From NCBI RefSeq assembly GCF_900167565.1, contig NZ_FUZV01000001.1:1054001-1118000 (forward strand): DNA of 64,000 nucleotides, read 5' to 3'. A program made the translations under genes and the position numbers. Source of the stretch: Pseudoxanthomonas indica. Lineage in GTDB: Bacteria > Pseudomonadota > Gammaproteobacteria > Xanthomonadales > Xanthomonadaceae. Position 1 is the first letter of the stretch. Every line of letters begins with the position of its first letter. Below the pieces are notes generated by a model that was given only the letters and a program-made list of their open reading frames with translations, searched no databases and was not told where the DNA came from. Shown piece after piece: positions 37,521 to 45,581 of this stretch.

Positions 37521-38504
37521 TCAGGTGGTGATGGATTGGGTCAGTGTTTCCCACGTGGGCGGCGCCGGCCAGTCGGCCACCTGGTTGCCATCCAGCACGC
37601 GTCGCAGGTCGCGGCGATCAATCTGCGGTGCCAGGGCGGTCACCAGCTCCAGGGCGTAGTCGCGCAGGACGCGCTCGCGCGGCAGCACGGCCCAGGCGAT
37701 GCAGTCTTTCACTTCCTTGGGCGCGGGCCAGCTGCGCAGGTCGGTGTCGGCGCCGTTGACCGCCATCTCCGCCAGCAGGCCAACCCCCAGGCCGGCGCGC
37801 ACGTAGGTCTTGATCAAGTCGGCGTCCAGCGCGGTGACCGCAATGGTCGGTTCCAGGCCGGCGCTGGCAAAGGCGCGCTGCAGCGAGGAACCCGGGCGGG
37901 TGGAGGAGTCGTAACTGATCAGCGGCAGGTCCACCAGGTCGCGGATGGCCGGCGCGGGGCCGTCGTGATCCAGCGCGTGGCCACGCGGCACCAGCACCAG
38001 CCGGCGCCAGCGATACAACGGCACGGCGATGCCGCCCTGCGGTTCGTCGCCCGCGGTGCTGATCACCGCGATGTCGGCATCGCCCTGGTTCAGTAGATCC
38101 AGTGCAGTGCTTTCGGCGGCGTGTTGCAGGTGCACGCTGACCTGCGGATAGGCGCGCTTGATTTGCGCCACCGCCGGCGGCAGCACGAAGCGGGCCTGGG
38201 TATGGGTGGTGGCCAGGATCAACTGGCCCTGGCTTTCGCGACGCTGGTTGGCCGCGTAGGTGCGGATGTTGTTGGCCTCGGCCAGCACGGCGCGGGCACG
38301 GTCGATCACTTCGCCGCCGGCCGGGGTCACCGCTTCCAGGCTGCGCCCCTTGCGCACGAAAAGCAGGAAACCCAACTCGTCTTCCAGTTGCTTGAGTTGC
38401 TTGGACAGGCCGGGCTGGGTGGCATGCACGCGCGCCGCCGCCAGCGTGATGTTGAGATCAGCGTCGGCGATGGCCACCAGGTAGCGCAGTTGCGTAAGGG
38501 TCAT
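37521..38504 (-). CDS. cysB: CysB-type LysR-family regulator of sulfur assimilation
   Basis: A 327-residue transcription regulator. The helix-turn-helix is at about residues 19-40 (LAAARVHATQPGLSKQLKQLE) and the effector domain extends from about 90 onward. CysB family signs are the MTLTQLRYLVAIADADLNIT start, THTQARFVLPP with the Thr pocket that binds N-acetylserine or sulfate, and YDSSTRPGSSLQRAF. In enterobacteria CysB activates cys genes under sulfur limitation; the same role is inferred here from its place between cysJIH and cysG. It is divergent from cysG with a 99-base gap. Confidence 0.94.
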   Translation of the reverse strand: MTLTQLRYLVAIADADLNITLAAARVHATQPGLSKQLKQLEDELGFLLFVRKGRSLEAVTPAGGEVIDRARAVLAEANNIRTYAANQRRESQGQLILATTHTQARFVLPPAVAQIKRAYPQVSVHLQHAAESTALDLLNQGDADIAVISTAGDEPQGGIAVPLYRWRRLVLVPRGHALDHDGPAPAIRDLVDLPLISYDSSTRPGSSLQRAFASAGLEPTIAVTALDADLIKTYVRAGLGVGLLAEMAVNGADTDLRSWPAPKEVKDCIAWAVLPRERVLRDYALELVTALAPQIDRRDLRRVLDGNQVADWPAPPTWETLTQSITT

Positions 38505-38590
38505 CGAAGGGGCCCGTGGGGAGTCGCGCTGTTCAGGCGGCGGGAGTTCCGACTGTAGAGGAATTGATCCGAACGTAACGCCGCAGCCTT

Positions 38591-38626
38591 ATAACTGCAA
38601 GACATGAGCCATATGGCGCAAGTTAT
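38591..38626. promoter_or_regulatory. Palindrome nest at the 5' end of cysG, possible CysB operator
   Basis: ATAACT (38591-38596) and AGTTAT (38621-38626) form an inverted repeat around a perfect 10-base palindrome GCCATATGGC (38608-38617). The nest covers the first two in-frame ATG codons of cysG. Such symmetry at the cysB-cysG divergent region would suit a LysR-type operator and raises doubt about the upstream start codon. Confidence 0.35.
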
Positions 38627-40133
38627 TTCCTTGTCCTCATGCCGGGCGGATAGGGTCATAAGCCATCTCCAGCAGCCCGCCGCCGTGGCCAGCGCCCTGT
38701 TCCCGTTGTTTGCCGACCTGCATGACCGTCCGGTATTGGTGGTCGGCGGCGGCGCCGTGGCCGAGCGCAAGTTGGCCGCCTTGCTGGAAGCCGGCGCGCT
38801 GCCGCGCATCCAGGCGCTGGCCTTGTCGCCAGCCATCCAGGCCTGGCTGGATGAGGGACGGGTGACGTGGATCGGTCCACGCTTCCATCCGCGTGCGCTG
38901 GAGGATGTCTGGCTGGTGGTGGCCGCCACCGACGACCCGCAGGTCAACCAGGAGGTGGCGGCGGCGGCGCAGCAGCGCCGGGTGTTCGCCAATATCGTCG
39001 ACCATGCCGAATTGTCGAGCGTGCACGTGCCGGCGCGGGTGCAGCGGGGTGACTTGCAGATCGCGATCTCCAGCGGCGGCGGCGCACCGATGGTCGCGCG
39101 TCATTTGCGTCGGCAACTGGAGACCTTCTTCGATGATTCGTGGGGCGCCTTGACGGCGCTGTTCGCGCGTCATCGCCAGGCGATTCGTGCGCGTTATCCG
39201 GACACGGCGCAGCGGCGGCGTTTTTTCGAGCAGGTGCTGCAGGGTGACCTGCCGCGCCTGCTGCGCCAACGCCAGCAGGCGCGCGCGGAACAGTGGTTGG
39301 AGCAGGCGCTGCGTGACTCGCCTGCGCGCAGCGTCGGTTCGGTGGTGCTGGTCGGCGCCGGTCCGGGTGATCCGGGTTTGCTGACCCTGCATGCCTTGCG
39401 CGCGATCAATGAAGCGGACGTGATCCTGCATGACCGCCTGGTCAGCGACGAGGTGCTGCAACTCGCGCGCCGTGATGCGCAGCGCATCGAGGTCGGCAAG
39501 TCCGCCGGGCACCACAGTGTGCGCCAGGAGGCCATCCACGAGCTGATGCTGGAACACGCGCGCGCAGGCCGGCGCGTGGTGCGCCTGAAAGGCGGCGATC
39601 CGTTTGTCTTCGGTCGTGGCGGTGAAGAGCTGCAGGTGCTGCGCGCGCACGGCATCGACTTTGAAGTCATCCCCGGCATCACCGCCGCGGTGGCCTGCGC
39701 CGCCTATGCCGGAATTCCGCTTACGCACCGCGACCATGCGCAATCGCTGCGGCTGGTCACTGCGCATTGCAAGGATTCGCTGGACACGCTGGACTGGCCC
39801 GCGCTGGCACAGTCGCGCCAGACCCTGGCTTTCTACATGGGCGTGGCCGGGTTGGACACCATCCAGGCCCGCATGGTCGCCGAAGGCTGTCCGCCTTCCA
39901 CGCCGTTTGCGTTGATAGAGAATGGATCGCGCGCCAACCAGCGGGTGCTGGCCGGTCGCCTGGAGCAGTTGGCGGTGGCCGCGCGTGAACATGGGATTTG
40001 CTCACCTGCTTTGCTGATCATCGGCGAGGTGGCCGGGTTGGCCGTGGACCTGCACTGGTTCGGCGCGCCTCCACTGTCCGCGGACCAGGCGCGTGCCCTG
40101 CCGGTCCACACCTCCTTGCCGCACGCTGCATAA
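38604..40133 (+). CDS. cysG: Multifunctional siroheme synthase
   Basis: Converts uroporphyrinogen III to siroheme for CysI. The 509-residue protein joins a precorrin-2 dehydrogenase/ferrochelatase half (about 35-240; [22 protein letters not shown] and [11 protein letters not shown]) to a SAM-dependent uroporphyrinogen methyltransferase half (about 245-490). The latter has [33 protein letters not shown] and [10 protein letters not shown]. The first 27 residues have no match in the family, which normally begins near LFPLFADL; a GTG at 38685 would remove them. The upstream ATG is kept as the default. Confidence 0.93.
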   Translation: MSHMAQVISLSSCRADRVISHLQQPAAVASALFPLFADLHDRPVLVVGGGAVAERKLAALLEAGALPRIQALALSPAIQAWLDEGRVTWIGPRFHPRALEDVWLVVAATDDPQVNQEVAAAAQQRRVFANIVDHAELSSVHVPARVQRGDLQIAISSGGGAPMVARHLRRQLETFFDDSWGALTALFARHRQAIRARYPDTAQRRRFFEQVLQGDLPRLLRQRQQARAEQWLEQALRDSPARSVGSVVLVGAGPGDPGLLTLHALRAINEADVILHDRLVSDEVLQLARRDAQRIEVGKSAGHHSVRQEAIHELMLEHARAGRRVVRLKGGDPFVFGRGGEELQVLRAHGIDFEVIPGITAAVACAAYAGIPLTHRDHAQSLRLVTAHCKDSLDTLDWPALAQSRQTLAFYMGVAGLDTIQARMVAEGCPPSTPFALIENGSRANQRVLAGRLEQLAVAAREHGICSPALLIIGEVAGLAVDLHWFGAPPLSADQARALPVHTSLPHAA

Positions 40134-40158
40134 CGACATCCACCTGGAGATTTCCCGC

Positions 40159-41115
40159 ATGGCCATTTACGACAGCATCCTCGACACCATTGGCCGCACC
40201 CCGGTCGTCAGGCTCAATCGCGTTGCGCCGAAGCATGTGCAGCTTTATGCCAAGGTGGAATCGTTCAATCCGGGCGGCTCGGTCAAGGATCGCCTGGCGT
40301 TGGCCATCATCCTGGATGCAGAGAACAAGGGACTGCTGAAGCCGGGCGACACAATCATCGAAGCCACCTCCGGCAACACCGGCGTGGCGCTGGCGATGGT
40401 GGCGGCCGCGCGCGGTTACAAGTTCGTGGCGGTGATGGTGGAGACGTTCTCCATCGAGCGCCGCAAGTTGATGCGCGCCTACGGGGCCAAGGTGATCCTG
40501 ACGCCGGCGGCCGAGCGTGGCAGCGGAATGGTGCGACGTGCCGAGGAGTTGGCCAAGCAACATGGCTGGTTCCTGGCGCGACAGTTCGCCAATCCAGCCA
40601 ACCCGGCTTATCACCGGCAGACTACGGCCGCGGAAATCCTGCGCGATTTTGCCGGGCTGCGGCTGGATCACTTCGTTACCGGTTGGGGCACGGGCGGTAC
40701 GTTGACGGGTGTTGGCGAGGTGTTGCGGGTGGCGCGTCCGGAAGTACGCATCACCGCCAGTGAGCCGGCCGGTGCATCGTTGTTGCTGGGCAAGGAATGG
40801 GCGCCGCACAAGATTCAGGGCTGGACGCCGGATTTCGTTCCGGAAGTTCTGAACCGCGAAGTGGCCGATGAGGTGCTGCCGGTGGATGACGTGACCGCCA
40901 TTGCCGTGTCGCGTCGCCTGGCAGCGGAGGAAGGCATCTTCGTGGGCATTTCCGCAGGTGCCACGGTGGCCGCTGCTTTGCAGGTGGCGGAGAAGGCCAG
41001 CGAAGGCAGCGTCATCCTGGCGGTGCTGCCGGATACCGGTGAGCGTTACTTCTCCACGCCATTGTTCGAGGGCGTGAATGAGGGTTCTGATGACGAGTGG
41101 CTGACGTCGTTGTAA
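40159..41115 (+). CDS. cysK: Cysteine synthase (O-acetylserine sulfhydrylase)
   Basis: Makes cysteine from O-acetylserine and sulfide, the last step of sulfate assimilation. The 318-residue PLP enzyme has Lys43 in NPGGSVKDR as the cofactor lysine, the substrate loop TSGNTG, the GTGGTLTG phosphate-binding loop and FVGISAGA. ATG 40159 is chosen for the family start MAIYDSILDTIGRTP. It lies 25 bases after cysG and ends at a strong terminator, followed by the repeat island. Confidence 0.96.
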   Translation: MAIYDSILDTIGRTPVVRLNRVAPKHVQLYAKVESFNPGGSVKDRLALAIILDAENKGLLKPGDTIIEATSGNTGVALAMVAAARGYKFVAVMVETFSIERRKLMRAYGAKVILTPAAERGSGMVRRAEELAKQHGWFLARQFANPANPAYHRQTTAAEILRDFAGLRLDHFVTGWGTGGTLTGVGEVLRVARPEVRITASEPAGASLLLGKEWAPHKIQGWTPDFVPEVLNREVADEVLPVDDVTAIAVSRRLAAEEGIFVGISAGATVAAALQVAEKASEGSVILAVLPDTGERYFSTPLFEGVNEGSDDEWLTSL

Positions 41116-41137
41116 GCGACTCGATGTGGGTGAAGGG

Positions 41138-41170
41138 AAAGCCAGCGGAATACATTCGCTGGCTTTTTTC
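41138..41170 (+). terminator. Terminator after cysK
   Basis: AAAGCCAGCG (41138-41147) pairs with CGCTGGCTTT (41157-41166) and is followed by more T, 22 bases past the stop codon. AAT and ATT inside the loop can extend the stem. Confidence 0.92.
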
Positions 41171-41290
41171 TTGGCTGCGATGTCCGGTTGCGGATCTTCG
41201 TTCCTGCCTCGCCTCGCCTTCACGGTTCGGTGGCGCCGCTAGGCATGCTTGCCTTCTGAGCTCGCTCGCTGGCTGCTTCTTGCTTGCCGC

Positions 41291-41380
41291 TTTCCGCTTT
41301 CCGCTTTCCGCTTGCTGTTTGCTGTTTGCTGTTTGCTGTTTGCTGTTTGCAGTTTGCAGTTTGCTGTTTGCTGTTTGCTG
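41291..41380. repeat. 7-bp tandem repeat array (TTTGCTG/TTTCCGC)
   Basis: About 13 units of 7 bp: three TTTCCGC, one shortened unit, four TTTGCTG, two TTTGCAG and three TTTGCTG. Neighbouring units are identical within blocks, pointing to recent slippage. The period is not a multiple of three, so it is not a coding repeat. Confidence 0.9.
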
Positions 41381-41410
41381 CCCGTGGGTGATGGCCGATG
41401 GTCTCCGTGG

Positions 41411-41617
41411 GTTTGCTTGGAGCGGTGCGCTCGCGGGTCCCGGGGCGTCGCGCCCGCCGCGCTGCGCGCCGCGGGTCCGTGCCGCCGGAGCTAAGTTTCG
41501 GATGGCACATCCTGTGCCAGCCGAAACCGTCGCGCATCCGTGCGCGACGCCCTGCGGGTTTACGCTCCGCCAGCACCGCTCCGAGCGGGACCCGCAAGCG
41601 CACCGCTCCAAGCAAAC
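41411..41617 (+). repeat. 207-bp nested palindromic element, copy 1
   Basis: The element has 31-base inverted ends matching at 30 of 31 positions (GTTTGCTTGGAG... at 41411 and its complement ending at 41617). Inside are a 15-base-arm hairpin (41495-41509 with 41513-41527, one mismatch), a 9-base-arm hairpin (41528-41536 with 41541-41549, TCCG loop) and a 6-bp hairpin near 41576-41588. Bases 41471-41569 are identical to copy 2 in inverted orientation. No flanking target duplication is obvious. It may be a miniature mobile element, a REPIN-like structure or a structured RNA. Confidence 0.85.
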
Positions 41618-41743
41618 TGGAAACTTTGTCGGCATGCACAGAAACTGCAGGTCCTTGGCCGCCCAGCCTTCCAGCCTTGTGGCTTGCTGGTCTCCTGACC
41701 TTCTGCCTTGCTGCCACGCCGATCTATCGGTCTCCTGCACTAC

Positions 41744-41904
41744 TAGACCCGCTAGCCCCGATAGCCCCGATAGCCCTGATAGACCTGCTAGCCCCGATAG
41801 CCCCCGATAGCCCTGATAGCCTTCCTAGCCCTGATAGCCCTGATAGCCCTGCTGACCCTGATATCCCTGCTAAACCTGCTGGGCCCGATGGCCCGATGGC
41901 CCGA
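41744..41904. repeat. 9-bp tandem repeat array (GATAGCCCT type)
   Basis: About 18 imperfect units with consensus TAGCCCTGA or TAGCCCCGA, ending in two 8-base units TGGCCCGA. The period keeps one reading frame: the plus strand meets TAG and TGA at once, while one minus-strand frame is open and reads as Gly-Leu-Ser and Gly-Ala-Ile repeats. Confidence 0.85.
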
Positions 41905-41905
41905 T

Positions 41906-41946
41906 TGTTGGTGGTTGGTGGTTGGTGGTTGGTGGTCGGTGGTCCG
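41906..41946. repeat. 7-bp tandem repeat array (TTGGTGG)
   Basis: Four perfect TTGGTGG units are followed by two degenerate ones (TCGGTGG, TCCGTTG). It directly abuts the 9-bp array. The strand is purine/pyrimidine skewed and rich in G and T. Confidence 0.85.
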
Positions 41947-41999
41947 TTGTTCTGCTGGACTGCTGGTCTGATGTCGGCAATCACGCGGTTGTCAAGGAA

Positions 42000-42206
42000 G
42001 GTTGCTTGGAGTGGTGCGCGCTTGGGTGCCGCTCGGAGCGGTGTCGCCGGAGCGTAAACCCGCAGGGCGTCGCGCACGGATGCGCGACGGTTTCGGCTGG
42101 CACAGGATGTGCCATCCGAAACTTAGCTCCGGCGGCACGGACCCGCAGCGCGCAGCGCGGAGGGCGCGAAGTCCCGGCACCCAAGCGCGCGCCACTCCAA
42201 GCAGCC
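42000..42206 (-). repeat. 207-bp nested palindromic element, copy 2 (inverted)
   Basis: Same length and hairpin order as copy 1, but on the other strand. The 31-base ends match each other at 29 of 31 positions, and both mismatches would be G-U pairs in RNA. The 99-base core (42048-42146) is identical to copy 1. The arms differ from copy 1 at several positions where both sides changed together, so pairing is kept. Confidence 0.85.
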
Positions 42207-42268
42207 GGCACGCGCACTATCCGATCACGGGCCTCGCGCGCACGAACACGGACCGAACCAGCGCCCCG

Positions 42269-42655
42269 TCAAGCTTCGTAGAGCTCCAAAGGAAGGTCAT
42301 CGGGATCCGCGAAAAAGGTAAAGCGCTTGCCCGTGTATTCGTCGATGCGGATTGGCTCGCAAGCGACCCCATTGTGTTCCAGATGCGCGACGGCCAGGTC
42401 GACATCGTCAACGCGGAAGGCAAGATGCCGAAGCCCTGCTGCTTCCGGTCTGGATACACGCGATGGCGGCGAGGGAAAGGAGAACAATTCGATCTGCGTG
42501 GTGTCATCCACGCGCAAGTCGAGCTTCCAGGAATCGCGCGCTTCGCGATATACCTCGGCGATCACTTGCAGGCCCAGGACTTCCACATAGAAGCGTTTCG
42601 AGCGCGCGTAGTCGGACGCGATGATGGCGACGTGGTGCAGGCCGGATATTTTCAT
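42269..42655 (-). CDS. VOC (glyoxalase I-like) family protein, YaeR/GloA2 type
   Basis: A 128-residue vicinal-oxygen-chelate protein with two beta-alpha-beta-beta-beta modules. It closely follows E. coli YaeR (GloA2): GLHHVAIIASDY at the N-terminus, EVYREARDSWKLDL, IELFSFPSPP, SRPEAAGLRHLAF and KRFTFFADPDDLPLELYE. Metal ligands are expected at the early His, the central Glu/His and the final Glu, as in the family. The E. coli enzyme is linked to detoxification of dicarbonyls or bacillithiol-type conjugates only loosely, so the substrate is left open. ATG 42655 is the family start. Confidence 0.9.
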   Translation of the reverse strand: MKISGLHHVAIIASDYARSKRFYVEVLGLQVIAEVYREARDSWKLDLRVDDTTQIELFSFPSPPSRVSRPEAAGLRHLAFRVDDVDLAVAHLEHNGVACEPIRIDEYTGKRFTFFADPDDLPLELYEA

Positions 42656-42787
42656 GCCGTCAGCCTGCGCCACAGGGAGCGGGGAATCAACTCGCGGCCG
42701 CGAACTGGCGAACCGCGGTCGACACGCGGGTGTATGGCGCAACTATCCCTGATGCGCCGCAAGCGATGCGATCGCGCGCAGTGATGT

Positions 42788-44335
42788 TCAGTGCGCTGCA
42801 GCGGCGTCCGCGCCCGGGTTTCCACCGGCAGGCGCCTTGCCGCTCTGCATGAAGAACACCAGCGGCATCGAGAGCAGGGTCAACACCATCATCAGCTTGA
42901 AATCATTGAGGTAGCCGATGGCGGCCGACTGCTTCATGACCTCGGCATTGAGCAGGGCCGCGCCGGTGGTGGTGGCCGGATTCCAGGCCGCTGGCAGCGC
43001 TGCCAGTTCCGCGCCGAAGGCGGGAATGCGCGAACCGATTTCGGCGTGATTGATCTGCATCGCACGCGACAGCAACGTCATCACCACCGAGATACCCACC
43101 GAGGAACCAATGTTGCGGACCAGGCTGAAAAGGCCGGCGGCTTCGGTGCGCTGGTGCGGTTCCAGGGTGGCGTAGGCGACGGTGGAAATCGGCACGAAGA
43201 CCAGCCCCAGGCCCATGCCCTGGATGACGCCCAGCCAGATGATCGAGCTCATCGAAGCAGTAGGTCCGAACAGGGTCATGCCATGCAGCGAGATCACCAT
43301 CAGACCCATGCCGACCAGGATCGGAATGCGCGCGTCCACCCGGCCCAGCATGCGACCGACCAGCATCATGGTGAACATGGTGCCGATACCGCGCGGAGCC
43401 AGCACCAGACCAATGGTGAGCACGGGGTAGTTCATCAGCGTGCTCAGGTACGGCGGCAGCAGCGCCAGCGTGGCGAACAGCACGATGCCGACAATGAAGA
43501 TCAGCGCACAGCCGACGGCGAAGTTGCCGTTCTTCAACAGGCTCAAATCCAGCAGCGCATGTTCGCGCTTGTTCCACCACCACAGGCCGTATCCCCACAG
43601 CGCGAGCAGCGCGAGCGCGGCTTCGATCTGCACTTCCAGGCTGCCGAACCAGTCTTCGCCCTGGCCGCGGTCGAGGAACAGCTGCAACGCGCCGATGCCC
43701 AAGGCAAGCAGGCCCAGGCCGATGCCGTCGAGCGGGCGTTCGTGCGGCGCATCTTTCTTGACGCTGGCCATGATGCCAATCAGCGCCAGGATGCCGATCG
43801 GCAGGTTGATCAGGAACACCCAGTGCCAGCTGTAGTTCTGGGTTAGGAACCCGCCCAGCGGCGGGCCCAGGATCGGGCCGATCATGATGCCCATGCCCCA
43901 CATGGCCATCGCCGCGCCATGTTTCTCCTTGGGGAAGGAATCCAGCAGCAGCGATTGCGAGATCGGCACCAACGAGGCACCGAACACGCCTTGCAGCACG
44001 CGGTAGAACACCATTTCGCCGATGCCGCTGGCGATGCCGCACAGCAGCGAGGCGACAGTGAAGCCGGCGACGGCGATGATCAGCAGGCGGCGCCGGCCCA
44101 ATCGGCCGGCCAGCCAGCCGGTCACGGGCGTGAGGATCGCGGCAGCGACGATGTAGCTGGTCAGCACCCACGACACCTGGTCCTGGGTGGCCGACAGCGA
44201 ACCCTGCATGTCGGGCAAGGCGACGTTGGCGATGGTGGTGTCCAGCGCCTGCATCAGCGTGGCCAGCATCACCGAGATCACCAGCAAGGTGCGGTTGCCA
44301 CCATTCTCGTTGGAATTTTCAAGTCGGCTGATCAT
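42788..44335 (-). CDS. emrB: EmrB-type multidrug efflux MFS transporter (DHA2, 14 TM)
   Basis: A 515-residue drug:proton antiporter of the inner membrane with about 14 helices. DHA2 signs are LDTTIANVALP in TM1, the WVLTSYIVAAAILTPVTGWLA stretch with the TM2-TM3 loop GRLGRRR, and GPPLGGFLTQNYSWHWVFLINLPIG (motif C and beyond). It pairs with the EmrA adaptor, encoded upstream with a 143-base gap, and a MarR-family gene heads the unit. A TolC-like outer-membrane channel must come from elsewhere. Confidence 0.94.
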   Translation of the reverse strand: MISRLENSNENGGNRTLLVISVMLATLMQALDTTIANVALPDMQGSLSATQDQVSWVLTSYIVAAAILTPVTGWLAGRLGRRRLLIIAVAGFTVASLLCGIASGIGEMVFYRVLQGVFGASLVPISQSLLLDSFPKEKHGAAMAMWGMGIMIGPILGPPLGGFLTQNYSWHWVFLINLPIGILALIGIMASVKKDAPHERPLDGIGLGLLALGIGALQLFLDRGQGEDWFGSLEVQIEAALALLALWGYGLWWWNKREHALLDLSLLKNGNFAVGCALIFIVGIVLFATLALLPPYLSTLMNYPVLTIGLVLAPRGIGTMFTMMLVGRMLGRVDARIPILVGMGLMVISLHGMTLFGPTASMSSIIWLGVIQGMGLGLVFVPISTVAYATLEPHQRTEAAGLFSLVRNIGSSVGISVVMTLLSRAMQINHAEIGSRIPAFGAELAALPAAWNPATTTGAALLNAEVMKQSAAIGYLNDFKLMMVLTLLSMPLVFFMQSGKAPAGGNPGADAAAAH

Positions 44336-44478
44336 GGAGTGGGCCGTTACGGGCGACAGCCGCGCATAGGCGCGGCCTGGCCAGGTTTGAACGGGGTCAC
44401 CCCGAGCGCCGCGGCATCACCGCGACTCCACCACAGCGCCACAGGCTTGCCTGACGACGCTCGGAATGACGTAACGAA

Positions 44479-45573
44479 TCAGCGTGCAGCCGTGGACTTG
44501 CCCGCGGTCGCGCCGCCGTCGACCAGGTCGACCTTGACGTCGGCGCTCATGCCGGCGCGCAGCTGCGGTGCATCGGCGCGGTTGGCGTCGTCGATTTCCA
44601 GACGTACCGGAATGCGCTGCACGATCTTGACCCAGTTGCCGGTGGCGTTCTGCGGCGGCAGCACGCTGAACTCCGCGCCGGAAGCCGGTGCAATGGAAGC
44701 CACGTGGGCGTGCCACTTCACCCCGGGATAGGTGTCCACTTCCACCAGCGCCTTCTGGCCCACGCGCATCTTGGTCAGTTCGGTTTCCTTGAAGTTGGCT
44801 TCCACCCAGATCGGCGCGGTCGCCACCAGCGGCATGGCCGCCTGACCCACGTTGATGTACTCGCCGGCCTGCAGGTCATGCATGCCGATGATGCCGTCCA
44901 CCGGTGCGCGAACTTCGGTATGCGCCAGATCCAGCTTGGCCTTGGCCAGCAGGGCGAGCGCGCCGCGGTAGCCCGGCAGATCCTGCAACGGCGTGCCGGC
45001 GTTGCCGCTCAGGATCGCGCTGGCTTCGGATTCGGAGGCAATGGCATCGGCCAGATCGGTCTTGGCCTCGGCCACTGCATGGCGCGCGTCGTCGAGCATC
45101 TTGCGGGAAACCAGTTCCTGGGTCGCCAGTTGTTGCATGCGCACCAGATCGCGCTGCGCCCAGGCCAACGTTTCGCGCTTGGCCGAGACCGACGTGCCGG
45201 CGCCGGTCACCTTGGCGCGGTTGGCAAAGGTACTGTTGGCGACATAAGCCACGGCCGCTTCGTTCTGCGCGATGGCCAGTTCCAGCGGCTCGGCGTCGAT
45301 GCGGAACAACAGGTCACCCTTCTTGACGGCCTGGTTCTGGCCGACGGCCACTTCCACTACCCGGCCGCCCACCTGCGGTGCAATCAGGATGCGGTCGGCC
45401 TTGATGTACGCGTTGTCGGTGCTCACTTCGCGGCTGGAAACCACATATTCCCAGGCGAAGAAGCCGAGCACGGCCAGCGGTGCGGCAATCCACAGCCACA
45501 CCGGCACGCGCCGGCGCTTGGGTGCAGTCGAGGTGCCCGCCTGTTCGGCGGCGGCATTGATTTTGGTGGTCAT
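44479..45573 (-). CDS. emrA: EmrA-type membrane-fusion adaptor (HlyD family)
   Basis: A 364-residue periplasmic adaptor anchored by one helix at about residues 26-46 (VWLWIAAPLAVLGFFAWEYV). Features are the STDNAYIKADRILIAPQVGGRV lipoyl start, a coiled-coil hairpin at about 98-205, and the second lipoyl half VRAPVDGIIGMHDLQAGEYI. A beta-barrel then reaches LPPQNATGNWVKIVQRIPVRL, a hallmark of EmrA. It lies between marR and emrB in one operon. Confidence 0.94.
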   Translation of the reverse strand: MTTKINAAAEQAGTSTAPKRRRVPVWLWIAAPLAVLGFFAWEYVVSSREVSTDNAYIKADRILIAPQVGGRVVEVAVGQNQAVKKGDLLFRIDAEPLELAIAQNEAAVAYVANSTFANRAKVTGAGTSVSAKRETLAWAQRDLVRMQQLATQELVSRKMLDDARHAVAEAKTDLADAIASESEASAILSGNAGTPLQDLPGYRGALALLAKAKLDLAHTEVRAPVDGIIGMHDLQAGEYINVGQAAMPLVATAPIWVEANFKETELTKMRVGQKALVEVDTYPGVKWHAHVASIAPASGAEFSVLPPQNATGNWVKIVQRIPVRLEIDDANRADAPQLRAGMSADVKVDLVDGGATAGKSTAAR

Positions 45574-45581
45574 GGTGGTGG

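Larger units (their letters stand above)
41116..42268. other. Gene-free repeat island between cysK and the VOC gene
   Basis: This 1153-bp stretch has no credible gene. It holds the cysK terminator, a 7-bp tandem array, two 207-bp inverted copies of a nested palindrome, a 9-bp tandem array and a second 7-bp array. Open frames across it are low-complexity or are read through the palindromes, and the same peptide appears on opposite strands because the two copies are inverted. Confidence 0.8.

Noticed and set aside
41744..41904. Possible CRISPR array
   Set aside because: Units are 9 bp, contiguous and without spacers of constant length; no cas gene is nearby.
41220..42281. Several 60-240-codon frames in the repeat island
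   Set aside because: They read through palindromes and tandem repeats; the same peptide appears on opposite strands because the elements are inverted copies. No ribosome site or known domain was seen.
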